DNA from: G963665185 sp963665185
Lineage (GTDB): Bacteria; Desulfobacterota; Desulfovibrionia; Desulfovibrionales; Desulfovibrionaceae
Length of the DNA stretch: 64,000 nucleotides
Assembly (NCBI GenBank): GCA_963665185.2
Contig: CAXXPO010000028.1
Location: forward strand, 1-64,000
Direction: 5' to 3'
Shown here: positions 46,474 to 55,885 of the stretch, piece after piece
Numbering within the stretch: position 1 is the first letter of the stretch
Layout of the letters: each line of letters opens with the position of its first letter
Made by a program: the position numbers and the translations under genes
The notes under the pieces: model-generated
What the model saw: the letters and a program-made list of their open reading frames with translations, nothing else
Told to the model about the DNA's origin: nothing
Database searches by the model: none

Positions 46474-47550
46474 TTACCGCAGTTTCAGGGTGCTCAAGGC
46501 CACCAGGGCGAAGAGCACCGAGACGATCCAGAACCGGATGATGATTTTGGATTCCGGAATGCCTTTGAGTTCAAAATGATGATGCAGCGGGGCCATGCGA
46601 AAGATGCGCTTGCCTCCGGTCATCTTGAAATATCCCACCTGCACGACCACCGAGAGGGTCTCGATGACGAACAGGCCTCCCACGACCACGAGCAGCAGTT
46701 CCTGTTTGGCGACAACGGCCACGAAGCCGAGCGCCCCGCCCAGGCTCAGCGAACCCACATCGCCCATGAAGACCTGGGCCGGGTAGGCGTTGAACCACAA
46801 AAAACCCAGGCCCGCGCCGAGCATGGCCCCGCAGAAGATGCTCACCTCGCCCGCCCCAGGAACCTGGAAGACCTGAAGATATTCGGCAATGCGCGCATGG
46901 CCTGCCACGTAGACGAATATGCCGAAAACCAGAAAGGCGATGGTGGTCGGCACAATGGCCAGCCCGTCCAGCCCGTCCGTCAGGTTCACCCCGTTGCTCG
47001 CGCCGACCATGACGACCAGGGCGAAGGGGATGTAGAACCAGTGCAGGTTGGGCGTGATGTTCTTGAAAAAGGGCACGGCCAGTTCCGTGGAGTAGCCGGG
47101 GAGCGTGATGAGAACGCTCAGGGCGGCCACGGCCACCGCGGTCTGTCCAAGAAATTTCGCTTTGGCGGAAAGTCCCTTGTTGTTTTTGCGCACGACCTTG
47201 ATGTAGTCGTCGATGAACCCGACCGCGCCGAAGCCCGTAAAGACAAGCAGGGTCAGCCAGATGAGGGGGTTGGCCAGGTCCGCCCAGAGCAGTACGCTGG
47301 GAATCACGGACAGGGCGATAAGCAGGCCTCCCATGGTGGGGGTGCCGGCCTTGCATTGGTGCGCGGTCACGTCTTCCTGAATGTACTGGCCGCATTTGAT
47401 TTTTCTGAGCCAGCGTATCAGGGCCGGGCCGATGACAATGCTGATGACCAGAGCGGTCAGCAGGGCATAGATGGACCGGAAGCTGATGTAGCGGAAGACG
47501 TTGAATATGCTGAAGTCTTCGGACAGCGGGTAGAGCAGGTTGTACAGCAT
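46474..47550 (-). CDS. mraY: Phospho-MurNAc-pentapeptide transferase MraY
   Basis: The 358-residue polytopic enzyme moves phospho-MurNAc-pentapeptide to undecaprenyl phosphate, giving lipid I. Key motifs are GFIDDYIKV near residue 110, NLTDGLDGLA near residue 190, FMGDVGSLSLG near residue 265 and MAPLHHHFELKG near residue 320. Its ATG overlaps the murF stop (TAATG). Confidence 0.96.
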   Translation of the reverse strand: MLYNLLYPLSEDFSIFNVFRYISFRSIYALLTALVISIVIGPALIRWLRKIKCGQYIQEDVTAHQCKAGTPTMGGLLIALSVIPSVLLWADLANPLIWLTLLVFTGFGAVGFIDDYIKVVRKNNKGLSAKAKFLGQTAVAVAALSVLITLPGYSTELAVPFFKNITPNLHWFYIPFALVVMVGASNGVNLTDGLDGLAIVPTTIAFLVFGIFVYVAGHARIAEYLQVFQVPGAGEVSIFCGAMLGAGLGFLWFNAYPAQVFMGDVGSLSLGGALGFVAVVAKQELLLVVVGGLFVIETLSVVVQVGYFKMTGGKRIFRMAPLHHHFELKGIPESKIIIRFWIVSVLFALVALSTLKLR

Positions 47551-48956
47551 TACCTTGCCCCCCCGTTTTCAGCTTCTCGCAGGGATTTGACCAGCGCCAT
47601 GTGCATGGCGTCCATGTTCATGGAGTGGGAACCTTTGAAGAGGACGACGCCCCTGGTCGGGCTGCATCCGTTCCACTGGCTTATGAAATCCTGGGGGGTC
47701 TGGATGCTGGTCAGCTTGCCGGAGAATTCCCCCTGCTTCAGCCCCTGACGCAGGTCGGCCAGGAACCTCCCTTTATAGAAGACCGTCGCATCGGGCCGCA
47801 GTGCGGCGATGCAGCGCCCCAGTTCTTCGTGTTCTTCACGTTCAGAGGAGCCGAGTTCCAGCATGTCGCCCAGCACCAGGTACAGGGGGCTGTCCTCGGC
47901 CAGTTCGGCCGCCGCCGCAATGGAGGAGCGCATGGACAGGGGGTTGGCATTGTAGGCGTCGTCGATAAGTTCCAGGCCGTCCACGTCGTGGCGGTCGAAC
48001 CGGCCCGGAACGACGGGCGGATTGGCCAGGCCCAGGCGTACGGCTTCGCTGTCGGCTCCCAGAAGATGGGCGGCCGTTGCGGCGGCGCAGATGTCTTCGG
48101 CCATGTGCTGGCCGAACAGGGGCAGTGAGAGCTCCACTGTATCGCCGTCCAGCCGCAGGACAAAACGGCCCAGTCCGTCTTCGCCGCGCCCCAGATACGA
48201 GCAGGCAAATGCCATGTCGGCCTGCTTGCAGGAAAAGTAGACAATGTTCTTGGTCTGCTTGATCGCCTCGGCCACCAGCTCCGGGTAGTCGGCATTGATC
48301 ACGGCACGGCCGCCGGGACGCAGAAATCCGAGCAGCGAGGCCTTGGCCCTGGCCACGCCCTGCAATCCGCCCAGCCCCTCGGTGTGGGCAGCGCCGATGT
48401 TGTGGATGACGGCCAGATCGGGCCGGGCGATCACGCCCAGTTCGTCCATGTCGCCTTGTTGGCTGATGCCCAGTTCCAGCACCCAGATATCCTCTTCGCC
48501 CTGGCATTGGAGAATTGTCAGGGGAAGGCCGACCTGGTTGTTGAAATTGCGTTGGTTCTTGGCCGTGCGGAAGCGTTGCGACAGGATGGACCAGAGCAGT
48601 TCCTTGACCGTGGTCTTGCCCGCAGACCCGGTGACGGCCGCGACCGTGGCGCCGCAATGCAGGCGCACATGTGCGGCCAATTGGCCCAGGGCCTGCAGGG
48701 TATCGCGCACCAGGAGCACCGGAGCGCCGGGATCATCGATGGGTGCGTGGGTGACCACGGCGACCGCGCCGGCCCGGACCGCCTTGGCGGCAAAGCTGTG
48801 ACCGTCGTAGTTTTCTCCCGCCAGACAAAAGAAGATGTCACCGGGCCGGATGGTCCGGCTGTCGGTGTGAACGCCCGTCACCTCGAGCTGGCTGTGCTGT
48901 TCGAGGTCTCCGTATGCGCCCAGGCATCGTGCGATTTCGCCAAGGTTCATGCGCAT
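47550..48956 (-). CDS. murF: UDP-MurNAc-tripeptide D-Ala-D-Ala ligase MurF
   Basis: The 468-residue Mur ligase adds D-Ala-D-Ala. It shows the N-terminal HTDSRTIRPGDIFF, the P-loop VTGSAGKTTVKE near residue 108, NIGAAHTEGLG and DDAYNANPLSM near residue 325. It overlaps murE by ten bases; the second ATG two codons on is an equal start. No ddl gene, its D-Ala-D-Ala supplier, lies in the cluster. Confidence 0.96.
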   Translation of the reverse strand: MRMNLGEIARCLGAYGDLEQHSQLEVTGVHTDSRTIRPGDIFFCLAGENYDGHSFAAKAVRAGAVAVVTHAPIDDPGAPVLLVRDTLQALGQLAAHVRLHCGATVAAVTGSAGKTTVKELLWSILSQRFRTAKNQRNFNNQVGLPLTILQCQGEEDIWVLELGISQQGDMDELGVIARPDLAVIHNIGAAHTEGLGGLQGVARAKASLLGFLRPGGRAVINADYPELVAEAIKQTKNIVYFSCKQADMAFACSYLGRGEDGLGRFVLRLDGDTVELSLPLFGQHMAEDICAAATAAHLLGADSEAVRLGLANPPVVPGRFDRHDVDGLELIDDAYNANPLSMRSSIAAAAELAEDSPLYLVLGDMLELGSSEREEHEELGRCIAALRPDATVFYKGRFLADLRQGLKQGEFSGKLTSIQTPQDFISQWNGCSPTRGVVLFKGSHSMNMDAMHMALVKSLREAENGGAR

Positions 48957-50404
48957 TCCAGAATCTCCTTGATGACCTTGGCGTCGCTGAAGGGGAATTT
49001 GAGGTCGTCAATCTGCTGGTAGAGTTCGTGGCCCTTTCCGGCCACAACCAGGATGTCGCCCTGTGCCATGGAGGTCACGGCCAGGCGTATGGCCTCGTGG
49101 CGGTCGGGATCTTCCACCACCTTGTTGCAGCCTTCCAGGCCGGGCCGTACGTCGGCCATGATCTGCAAGGGGTCTTCAAAACGCGGATTGTCCGAGGTCA
49201 GGTAGGCCACATCGGCATAGGCGCAGACCGCCCGGCCCATGAGCGGCCGTTTCTTTCGGTCACGGTTGCCGCCGCAGCCGAAGACCACCAGCAGGCGGCC
49301 CGTTACCAGATCGCGGATGGCGGAAAGCACGTTCTCCAAGGCGTCCGGGGTGTGGGCGTAGTCCACGAAGATATCGAGCTCCTGCTCGTTGGGAATACGC
49401 TCCAGCCGTCCGGGAACGCCGTAGAATTCGTCCAGAACCTTCATTTCGCGTGGCGTCATGTCCAGGGCCAGCCCAACGCCGTACGCCGCCAGTAGGTTGC
49501 GGGCGTTGTGCAGGCCGATGAGCGGGGAGGACAGGCGGTGGGTTTCGCCGTCAAAGCGGATATCCATGGTCACACCGCGGGCGCTTGAACTGATGATGTC
49601 GCCGCGCAGCAGGCGGTAGGCGCCGGGGGGCGGAGTTCCCAGACCGAAGCCGATGGCTTTGGGATGTTTTGCCAGAAGTTTGGCGCACCAGGGATCGTCG
49701 TAGTTGAGCACGACCTGTCCGCCTTCGGCCAGATACTCGTCGAAAAGTTTGGATTTGGCTTCGAAGTAGGTCTGCATGTCGCCGTGGTAGTCCAGATGAT
49801 CCTGGGTCAGATTGGTCATCACGGCCACATCGAAGTCCAGCCCCGCCACCCGGTTCTGGTCCAGGGCGTGGGAGGATACCTCCATCACCGCGGCCTGGAT
49901 GTCGGACCGGGCCATGTTGGAGAATAGTTCGTGGATCTTCCAGCAGTCGGGCGTGGTCAGTTGGGATTCCATGACCACGCTGGGCCAGCGATAGTTGATC
50001 GTGCCCAGCACGCCGACCCGCCGTTCGTTTGCAGCCAGCAGATATTCTATGATGTAGCTGACAGTGGTTTTGCCATTGGTTCCGGTAACGCCCACAAGCT
50101 TGAAATTGCGCTGGCGGGTGCCGAAAAATTCCGCGGCCAATTCGCCCAGGGCCTTGGCAGGATCGGGATGGATGATGAGCTGTGCTTCGGTCTGCTCCGG
50201 CCAGCCGGTAGTATCCCTGGCGACGACGTATCCCGCGCCCTGTTCGAGGGCCTGGGGGATGTAATCCGCGCCATTGTGCCGGGTTCCGGGGATGGCCACG
50301 AAGACGCCGCCGGGTTTGACCTTGCCCGAATGGGTCCAGACGGTCAGTCCGGTGCGAACATTATTCAGCAAGGCGCTGAAGTCGGTGGGTACGGATGCGG
50401 TCAT
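48947..50404 (-). CDS. murE: UDP-MurNAc-L-Ala-D-Glu:meso-DAP ligase MurE
   Basis: The 485-residue Mur ligase has VTGTNGKTTVSY near residue 105, NLTQDHLDYHG, and TSDNPRFEDP near residue 405. DNPR is the motif that selects meso-diaminopimelate over lysine, so the wall is of the Gram-negative DAP type. It starts two bases after the ftsI stop. Confidence 0.96.
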   Translation of the reverse strand: MTASVPTDFSALLNNVRTGLTVWTHSGKVKPGGVFVAIPGTRHNGADYIPQALEQGAGYVVARDTTGWPEQTEAQLIIHPDPAKALGELAAEFFGTRQRNFKLVGVTGTNGKTTVSYIIEYLLAANERRVGVLGTINYRWPSVVMESQLTTPDCWKIHELFSNMARSDIQAAVMEVSSHALDQNRVAGLDFDVAVMTNLTQDHLDYHGDMQTYFEAKSKLFDEYLAEGGQVVLNYDDPWCAKLLAKHPKAIGFGLGTPPPGAYRLLRGDIISSSARGVTMDIRFDGETHRLSSPLIGLHNARNLLAAYGVGLALDMTPREMKVLDEFYGVPGRLERIPNEQELDIFVDYAHTPDALENVLSAIRDLVTGRLLVVFGCGGNRDRKKRPLMGRAVCAYADVAYLTSDNPRFEDPLQIMADVRPGLEGCNKVVEDPDRHEAIRLAVTSMAQGDILVVAGKGHELYQQIDDLKFPFSDAKVIKEILECA

Positions 50405-50406
50405 GA

Positions 50407-52395
50407 TTACGACTCCTCACGCCTGTCGAGCCACAAAGTGACGGGGGTTTTCGAACCGCTCCAGGAGGAGCCGGCTTTCGGTGTCTGCCGGGCGACCAGA
50501 TCGCCCTGGCCCTTGATGTGCGGAACCACTCCACGGCTGACCATCATTTCCACGGCACGCCGCAGGCTCAGGCCGCAGACGTCGGGAAGCTGGTCCTTGG
50601 GGAAGGTGTCCGGCCGCCGGATGGCTGCCAGGCGTTCCAGAGTGTTCCCTCCGGGGGCCTGCCCCAGGGGGATCGTCTGGCTCGCTTCCGCCATGTCCGC
50701 ACTCGGAATGTTTACCGGGATGTTCGGCAATGAATAGTTGTAGGCAAGGGTTCCCTGGGCCACTTCGCGTACCGCGGGAGCCACGACCACGCCGCCGTAA
50801 TGGTTGGGTTCGGGTTCGTCCACCACGGCTGCAATGAGATATTTGGGGGCGTCGCCGGGCACCAGGGCCACAAAGGATGCCATGTGTTTTTTTCCGTAGC
50901 CGCCACTGGCCGCCTTCTGGGCCGTGCCGGTTTTGCCGCCCACCACTATGCCGGGAATGCGGCAGCGCATGCCCGTTCCGTCCTCTTCGACCACCTCGAT
51001 CAGCATGGAGCGGATCTGGGCTGCGACTTCAGGGCTGAACACACGTTCGCCCGGCATGTTCCGGCCGGGCTGGTCGCGCAGGATGGAAAGTTGTCTGATT
51101 CGGCCGTCACCCGCAATGGACATGTAGGCCTGGGTCATTTGCAGCAGGCTCACGCCCACGCCCTGGCCGAACGAGGCCGCAGCCAGATCCACTTCGTTCC
51201 ATGCGCCCGGCGGGCGGATGAGTCCCTTGCTTTCTCCGGGCAAGCCGACCCCGGGTTTTTCCGTGAAACCGAGCTTCTCCAGGTAGTCGAAATATTTGGG
51301 CGCGCCCATTTCCAACCCGATCTTGGCCACGCCGATGTTGGACGAGTAACGCATGATCTTGTTGGCTGTGAGCCATTCGTAGTCGTGCGTGTCACGTATG
51401 GTATGATTGCGCACCCGCCATTTTCCGTTTTCACAAAAATAGAGGCTTTTAGGCGTGACCTGTTTTTCCTGCAATGCCGCGGCCATGAGAAAGGGCTTGA
51501 GCGTGGACCCGGGTTCGAAAACGTCCAGTCCGGCCCGGTTGCGCGAGGCTCCGGGTTTTGCCGACCGGTACATGTTGGGGTTGAAGAACGGATAGTTGGC
51601 CATGGCCAGAATTTCGCCCGTGGGCACGTCCACCACCAGCATGGCGCCCCACCGGCCCTGGTAGGCGTTCACAGCCTGGGCAATGGCGGTTTCCGCCATG
51701 TCCTGCACCTGGGAATCAATGCTCAGGTGGATATCGTGGCCGTCGATGTCTATCTCACGGCCTTCGGAGTCGAGGTAGATTTTGCGGCCCGAAGCATCGC
51801 GCTGCATCACGAATTCGGCTTTACGGCCGACCAGCTCCTCCTGCATCGCCAATTCCAGTCCTTCCAGTCCCCGGCCGTCCAATCCGGCAAAGCCGAGGAC
51901 CTGTCCGGCCAGATGGTTGTTGGGATACAGACGGCTGTATTCGTTGGTCAGGTAGATGCCTTTGATGTCGGCCTGGCGGACCCTGGCTGCCGCCTTGTCG
52001 TCGATCTGACGGGCAAGCCAGATGAAATTGCTGCGGTTCTTCAGCCGCTTGGATAATGTCTTGGCAGACACTCCCGTGGCCTTGGACAGGGTGAGGGCGG
52101 CCTGGCCCCGGTTTTCTATTTCCACTGGGCGGGCGTAAATGGAGGTGAACTGCACGGACTTGGCCAGCAGGCGTCCGTTGCGGTCGAAAATCTCCCCCCG
52201 CTTGCCGCGTTCGAACTCCGCTGCCAGATGCTGCCGCCGCACCATGGCGGCCAGTTTTTCTCCCTGGTACAGTTGGACATATGCGGCGCGACCCCACAGA
52301 CCCACCAAGGCCAGTGTGAGGACGGCGGCCACGGCTCTGATTTTCCAGAGACCCGTGCCGGTGTTCTGCTGCAATTGTCGTTTCATGCCAGCCAT
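50407..52395 (-). CDS. ftsI: Division transpeptidase FtsI (PBP3-type) with PASTA domain
   Basis: The 662-residue penicillin-binding protein has one N-terminal membrane helix (about residues 20-40), a dimerisation domain and a transpeptidase domain with the active-site STLK (FEPGSTLKPF, about residue 297), SSN (about 348) and KTG (GGKTGTAQ, about 485). The C-terminus (about 590-660) is a PASTA domain (LPDVCGLSLRRAVEMM) like those of Gram-positive PBP2x. It cross-links septal peptidoglycan together with FtsW. Confidence 0.95.
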   Translation of the reverse strand: MAGMKRQLQQNTGTGLWKIRAVAAVLTLALVGLWGRAAYVQLYQGEKLAAMVRRQHLAAEFERGKRGEIFDRNGRLLAKSVQFTSIYARPVEIENRGQAALTLSKATGVSAKTLSKRLKNRSNFIWLARQIDDKAAARVRQADIKGIYLTNEYSRLYPNNHLAGQVLGFAGLDGRGLEGLELAMQEELVGRKAEFVMQRDASGRKIYLDSEGREIDIDGHDIHLSIDSQVQDMAETAIAQAVNAYQGRWGAMLVVDVPTGEILAMANYPFFNPNMYRSAKPGASRNRAGLDVFEPGSTLKPFLMAAALQEKQVTPKSLYFCENGKWRVRNHTIRDTHDYEWLTANKIMRYSSNIGVAKIGLEMGAPKYFDYLEKLGFTEKPGVGLPGESKGLIRPPGAWNEVDLAAASFGQGVGVSLLQMTQAYMSIAGDGRIRQLSILRDQPGRNMPGERVFSPEVAAQIRSMLIEVVEEDGTGMRCRIPGIVVGGKTGTAQKAASGGYGKKHMASFVALVPGDAPKYLIAAVVDEPEPNHYGGVVVAPAVREVAQGTLAYNYSLPNIPVNIPSADMAEASQTIPLGQAPGGNTLERLAAIRRPDTFPKDQLPDVCGLSLRRAVEMMVSRGVVPHIKGQGDLVARQTPKAGSSWSGSKTPVTLWLDRREES

Positions 52396-52396
52396 C

Positions 52397-52696
52397 TTAC
52401 TGGGTTATCCTGCGGACCTGGCCGGCTTTGGCCTGGCCCAGACCGAAATCCCTGGCCAAGGCTCTGAGCCTTTGCGGCGAGGACAGATTGTTGCGTTCCA
52501 CTTCCAGCTTGTCGGCCAGTTCCCGCTGGGCCGTGAGCCGGCTTTCCAGGACGCTCACCTTGTAGGCGAGATCCACCCGTTCGATATTCAGCCAGACCTG
52601 GGACAGGCCGAGCACGAGAAAAAGCCCCATCAACGTGATGGTCAGCACCGTGGTTCCCGTAGTGCCCGGTTTGCGTTCGGCAATATGCGTGCTCAT
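52397..52696 (-). CDS. ftsL: Cell-division protein FtsL
   Basis: The 99-residue bitopic protein has one transmembrane helix (about residues 15-37) and a periplasmic coiled coil (residues about 40-85, VLESRLTAQRELADKLEVER). Sequence is weakly conserved; position between rsmH and ftsI, size and topology identify it. It overlaps rsmH by four bases. Confidence 0.85.
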   Translation of the reverse strand: MSTHIAERKPGTTGTTVLTITLMGLFLVLGLSQVWLNIERVDLAYKVSVLESRLTAQRELADKLEVERNNLSSPQRLRALARDFGLGQAKAGQVRRITQ

Positions 52697-53661
52697 AGCG
52701 ACACCCGTTCCGCGGCCCGCAGTTTGGCACTTCGTGATCTGGGATTGACGTGGGTTTCCTCATCCGAAGGATAGACGGGTTTTTTTGTCAGCACCTTGAG
52801 CGTGGGAATCCGGTTGCAGGTGCAGATGGGCTGACGGGGAGGGCAGTCGCAGGTCTTGGCCGCATCGCGAAAGGCGTGCTTGACCAGCCTGTCCTCAAGG
52901 GAATGGAACGAAATGATGACCACCCGGCCGCCAGGGGCCAGGTACTCGGGGATGCGCTCCAGAAAGATTTCCAACTCCTCCAGCTCGGAGTTCACGGCCA
53001 TACGCAAACCTTGAAAGGTCCGCGTGGCCGGATGGTTGCGGGCTTCCCGCCGCCACTTGGCCGGATAGGCCTGGGCCACGATTTCAGCCAGTTCCAGCGT
53101 GGTTTCTATGGGGCGGATCTCACGGGCCTTGACAATGGCCCGGCCGATGCGGCCGGCCTGCGGGTCTTCTCCCAGTCGTCCGATGATGCGGGCCAGGCGT
53201 TCGAAGGGCGCGGTGTTGACCAGGGTGCGGGCGGAGGGTGCCCCGCTTTTCGGGTCCATGCGCATGTCCAGGGGGCCTTCCCGCAGAAAGCTGAAGCCGC
53301 GCTCAGGCGCGTCGAGCTGCAAACTGGATACGCCGAGATCAAGCAAGGCCCCGTCCACGAGGTCCCAACCCGCCTGATCCAGTGCGTGTTCAAATTGACT
53401 ATATGGCGAATGGCAGCACATGGCTCTGTCTCCAAAAGGTTCCAGCCGTTTCTGTGCCTCCTCCAGCGCCTGGATGTCGCGGTCCAGCCCCAGCAACCGC
53501 GCATCTTTTCCGGCAGTATCCAATACCTTGCGGGCATGGCCCGCCAACCCCAATGTTCCGTCCAGATACCGTCCGCCGGGTTTCGGGTTCAGCCAGTGCA
53601 GAACTTCGGCGGGCATTACGGAAATATGTTCTGGGCGGTTTTCGATCTGTCCGCCCGACAT
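52693..53661 (-). CDS. rsmH: 16S rRNA m4C1402 methyltransferase RsmH
   Basis: The 322-residue enzyme N4-methylates C1402 of 16S rRNA. It shows HISVMPAEVL at the start, SAM motif I YLDGTLGLAGHA near residue 33, DLGVSSLQLD near residue 108 and ISFHSLEDRLVKHAF near residue 250. It is the second dcw gene; its start shares a base with the mraZ stop. Confidence 0.96.
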   Translation of the reverse strand: MSGGQIENRPEHISVMPAEVLHWLNPKPGGRYLDGTLGLAGHARKVLDTAGKDARLLGLDRDIQALEEAQKRLEPFGDRAMCCHSPYSQFEHALDQAGWDLVDGALLDLGVSSLQLDAPERGFSFLREGPLDMRMDPKSGAPSARTLVNTAPFERLARIIGRLGEDPQAGRIGRAIVKAREIRPIETTLELAEIVAQAYPAKWRREARNHPATRTFQGLRMAVNSELEELEIFLERIPEYLAPGGRVVIISFHSLEDRLVKHAFRDAAKTCDCPPRQPICTCNRIPTLKVLTKKPVYPSDEETHVNPRSRSAKLRAAERVSL

Positions 53662-54107
53662 CAGAAAGAAACCTCCAAACCTGTGGCCGCGATGTCGTCG
53701 GACACGTCATCGAAGTTCTGCGCTTCAATGGCTTCGAATGTCTCACGGTCCCACAGCTCGAACTTGAAACCGACACCGACCAGGATGAGTTCCCGATCCA
53801 GGGATGCGTATGTGCGCAGGCTGGGCGGAACCAGAATGCGGCCCTGCTTGTCTATGACCACTTCCTGTGCGCCGCCGATGAAAAAACGCATGAAATCCCG
53901 AACCTTGCGGTTGGGATTGCGGATCTGCCCGAATTTGGATTCAATGCGTTCCCACTCGGACATGGGATAGCCGAACACCGCTCCGTCAGATTTGGTGAGC
54001 ACCAAACGCCCTTCGGCAGACGACTGCATGATGGTCTCCCGGAATTCGGGAGGCAGCATGAGCCGCCCCTTGGCGTCGATGTTGCGGTGTGAATGGCCCC
54101 TAAACAC
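53661..54107 (-). CDS. mraZ: Division/cell-wall cluster regulator MraZ
   Basis: The 148-residue protein has two AbrB-like halves, each with a DxxGR motif (NIDAKGRLMLPPEFR near residue 10 and VIDKQGRILVPPSLR near residue 84). MraZ is a ring-forming repressor that binds short direct repeats in its own promoter. I chose the GTG at 54107, which gives the canonical N-terminal MFRG, with AGGAAG upstream; an earlier ATG at 54185 falls inside the operator-like repeats. It is the first gene of the cluster. Confidence 0.93.
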   Translation of the reverse strand: MFRGHSHRNIDAKGRLMLPPEFRETIMQSSAEGRLVLTKSDGAVFGYPMSEWERIESKFGQIRNPNRKVRDFMRFFIGGAQEVVIDKQGRILVPPSLRTYASLDRELILVGVGFKFELWDRETFEAIEAQNFDDVSDDIAATGLEVSF

Positions 54108-54181
54108 GATCCGCTTCCTGTTTTTTTTGTTGTGGTGAAAAGGTTTTTGTCTTGAACAGCCTGCCTGCTTGCAGACCGAAT

Positions 54182-54208
54182 CCACTTTTTACCACTTATT
54201 ACCACTAC
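54182..54208 (-). promoter_or_regulatory. MraZ operator repeats, mraZ-proximal
   Basis: On the minus strand AGTGG occurs three times at exactly 10-base steps (CCAC on the plus strand at 54182, 54192 and 54202), giving AGTGGTAATA-AGTGGTAAAA-AGTGGATT. MraZ boxes of E. coli and Mycoplasma are short (T/A)GTGG-type direct repeats one helical turn apart in front of mraZ. Confidence 0.65.
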
Positions 54209-54330
54209 CATTTCAATCAAGGCGCTGGAAAAGTCAAGTCTTTGTGCATATTTTTCTGGTTAGACGTATTTTTTGTTCCATTTTGGAAAGTTTTGTTTAA
54301 AAATATTAAATTATTAAAGATGGTTATTCT

Positions 54331-54380
54331 TTGTGGAAAAATGTGGGAAAGAATATGTGGTAAAAAGTGGGGGAGTGGAA
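54331..54380 (+). promoter_or_regulatory. Second, plus-strand cluster of MraZ-box-like repeats
   Basis: GTGG occurs on the plus strand at 54333 and 54343, again at 54357 and 54367, and at 54375. The first two pairs are each exactly 10 bases apart. The orientation is opposite to the mraZ-proximal group about 125 bases away. Confidence 0.45.
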
Positions 54381-54724
54381 ATGGAAGGAAGGTGTTTTGT
54401 GGAGGAATGAGGCTGCGCGGTTGCTTCATGTACAGAGAAGACAGTTGGGAGGGGGGCCGGGGTGCTCTTCAGGTAATGGGGCCGCTTATTGTTGCGGCCG
54501 GCTTTTGCTGAGGGGTGGGCGACGGGGCTGCATGCGGGATGTTTTCGGAGATGGAAGCCTAATGCTTGCGGCAAATCGGGCAAACGTATAAGCTCGGTGC
54601 CAAACTTGCCGTCCCATACCCATGCCGTATTGCTCCTCCATGCCAAAGAAAGGCGGCAGGCAAGGGGACCTGCGCAAACGCAGTGCCGGGGCCGGACCAT
54701 GGATGCAACGTTTCGGGAGATAGC

Positions 54725-55744
54725 GTGAATTCAAGCAAAAAATTGGTCGACGTCCCTCAAAGCCTGAATGAAGAGTACTACCAGATCAATCCCGACATTC
54801 TCGGGAGCTTTTCAAAGTACCGTCCTCCTTTGGATATTTTTCATTTCAAAGAGGACATTTCACGCATTGAATCCTATTATAAAGTAGGAGGACGGCTCTC
54901 CAACGAACAGATTGAAGAGTTGGCCCACATGGTGCGTGAAGGATTCATCTTTGTTTCACGCAAAGACCATCCTGTGTACGTAAAACACATCAGTTACCAG
55001 CTTGATCTTGTCCTGGTGGACAAGAATCTCAAGGAAAGCGAGATTGCGGATATCTTCATGCAGGCGTTGACCATGCGCATGGAGAATTTTCTGGAGCAAC
55101 CTGTCAAGGTCGTCTTCGACAGATTGCGTGAAGATATCCTGGTGTTGACCGAGTACCTTTGGGGCGATCTCTTCCGGATCAAGGCCCTGCTTCGCAGATT
55201 GCAGCACAACCACACCCTGGCTGTGCACAGCGTGAACTGTTGCATTGTCGGCCTGGCCTTATTTAACAAGCTATACGCGGACGATTTCAAAAGCGGCAGC
55301 ATCAAGCGCAAGACTTTCGACAACCTGGCCATCGGCCTGCTGCTGCACGATATGGGGATGACCAAGATTCCAGTCTTCGTGCGCAACAAGGACAAATCCC
55401 TGACCATTGAAGAACAGAACAAGATTCTCAGCCATCCGTCGCTGGCGTATGAAATGCTGGCCAAGCTGGACCTGAAGTATCCCGAGGTGGAGCGTTGCGT
55501 GGTGGAGCATCACGAACGTGTGGACGGTTCCGGTTATCCCCAGAAAATGAAGGCTCAGGATATGTCGCCGGTCGGCAAGATGTGTGCCCTGGTGGATTCC
55601 TATTGCGCCATGATAACCAAACGTCCTTACGCCGAGGCCCGGGAACCTGTGGATGCGGCCAATTCATTGGCCGGAGATCCCAGATACGACAAGAAAATGT
55701 CGGGTATACTCCAGGCCATGGTAGTCACCAGTCGCAAAGGCTGA
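54725..55744 (+). CDS. HD-GYP domain protein (c-di-GMP phosphodiesterase)
   Basis: The 339-residue protein has an N-terminal domain of unknown fold (about residues 1-155) and a C-terminal HD-GYP domain with HNHTLAVHSVN, LLLHDMGMTKIP, HPSLAYEML and HHERVDGSGYP, followed by a CALVDSYCAMITKRPY stretch. The metal ligands and the GYP signature are complete, so c-di-GMP hydrolysis is expected. I chose the GTG at 54725 with GGGAG five bases upstream; the open frame extends further back without conserved sequence. It is divergent from the dcw cluster and no receiver domain is attached. Confidence 0.88.
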   Translation: MNSSKKLVDVPQSLNEEYYQINPDILGSFSKYRPPLDIFHFKEDISRIESYYKVGGRLSNEQIEELAHMVREGFIFVSRKDHPVYVKHISYQLDLVLVDKNLKESEIADIFMQALTMRMENFLEQPVKVVFDRLREDILVLTEYLWGDLFRIKALLRRLQHNHTLAVHSVNCCIVGLALFNKLYADDFKSGSIKRKTFDNLAIGLLLHDMGMTKIPVFVRNKDKSLTIEEQNKILSHPSLAYEMLAKLDLKYPEVERCVVEHHERVDGSGYPQKMKAQDMSPVGKMCALVDSYCAMITKRPYAEAREPVDAANSLAGDPRYDKKMSGILQAMVVTSRKG

Positions 55745-55762
55745 AAATTCCACGATAGCTTC

Positions 55763-55845
55763 GTTGCCGCAAAAAATGCAAACCCTCGCGTATGAAGAAT
55801 ACGCGTCGGTCTTGCTTTTTTTTTGCGCCTCGCTCTCGCGGTTTT
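55763..55845 (+). repeat. Direct repeat copy 1, terminator-like
   Basis: This copy contains the stem CGCGTAT / ATACGCG around GAAGA, an outer GCAAACC / GGTCTTGC pairing and a run of nine Ts. That gives a composite terminator shape. The second copy begins 123 bases later and differs by only a few bases. Confidence 0.75.
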
Positions 55846-55885
55846 TCAGCCTTTGCTGGAGTGTTTAACCTTACAGGTTAGCGTT

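Larger units (their letters stand above)
54108..54724. other. dcw promoter and upstream gap
   Basis: No gene is supported. The part near mraZ carries MraZ-box-like repeats in two groups of opposite orientation and AT-rich DNA between them. A hairpin GGCCGC / GCGGCC at about 54479-54499 is followed by CGGCTTTTGC. The right end provides the ribosome binding site of the HD-GYP gene. Confidence 0.5.
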
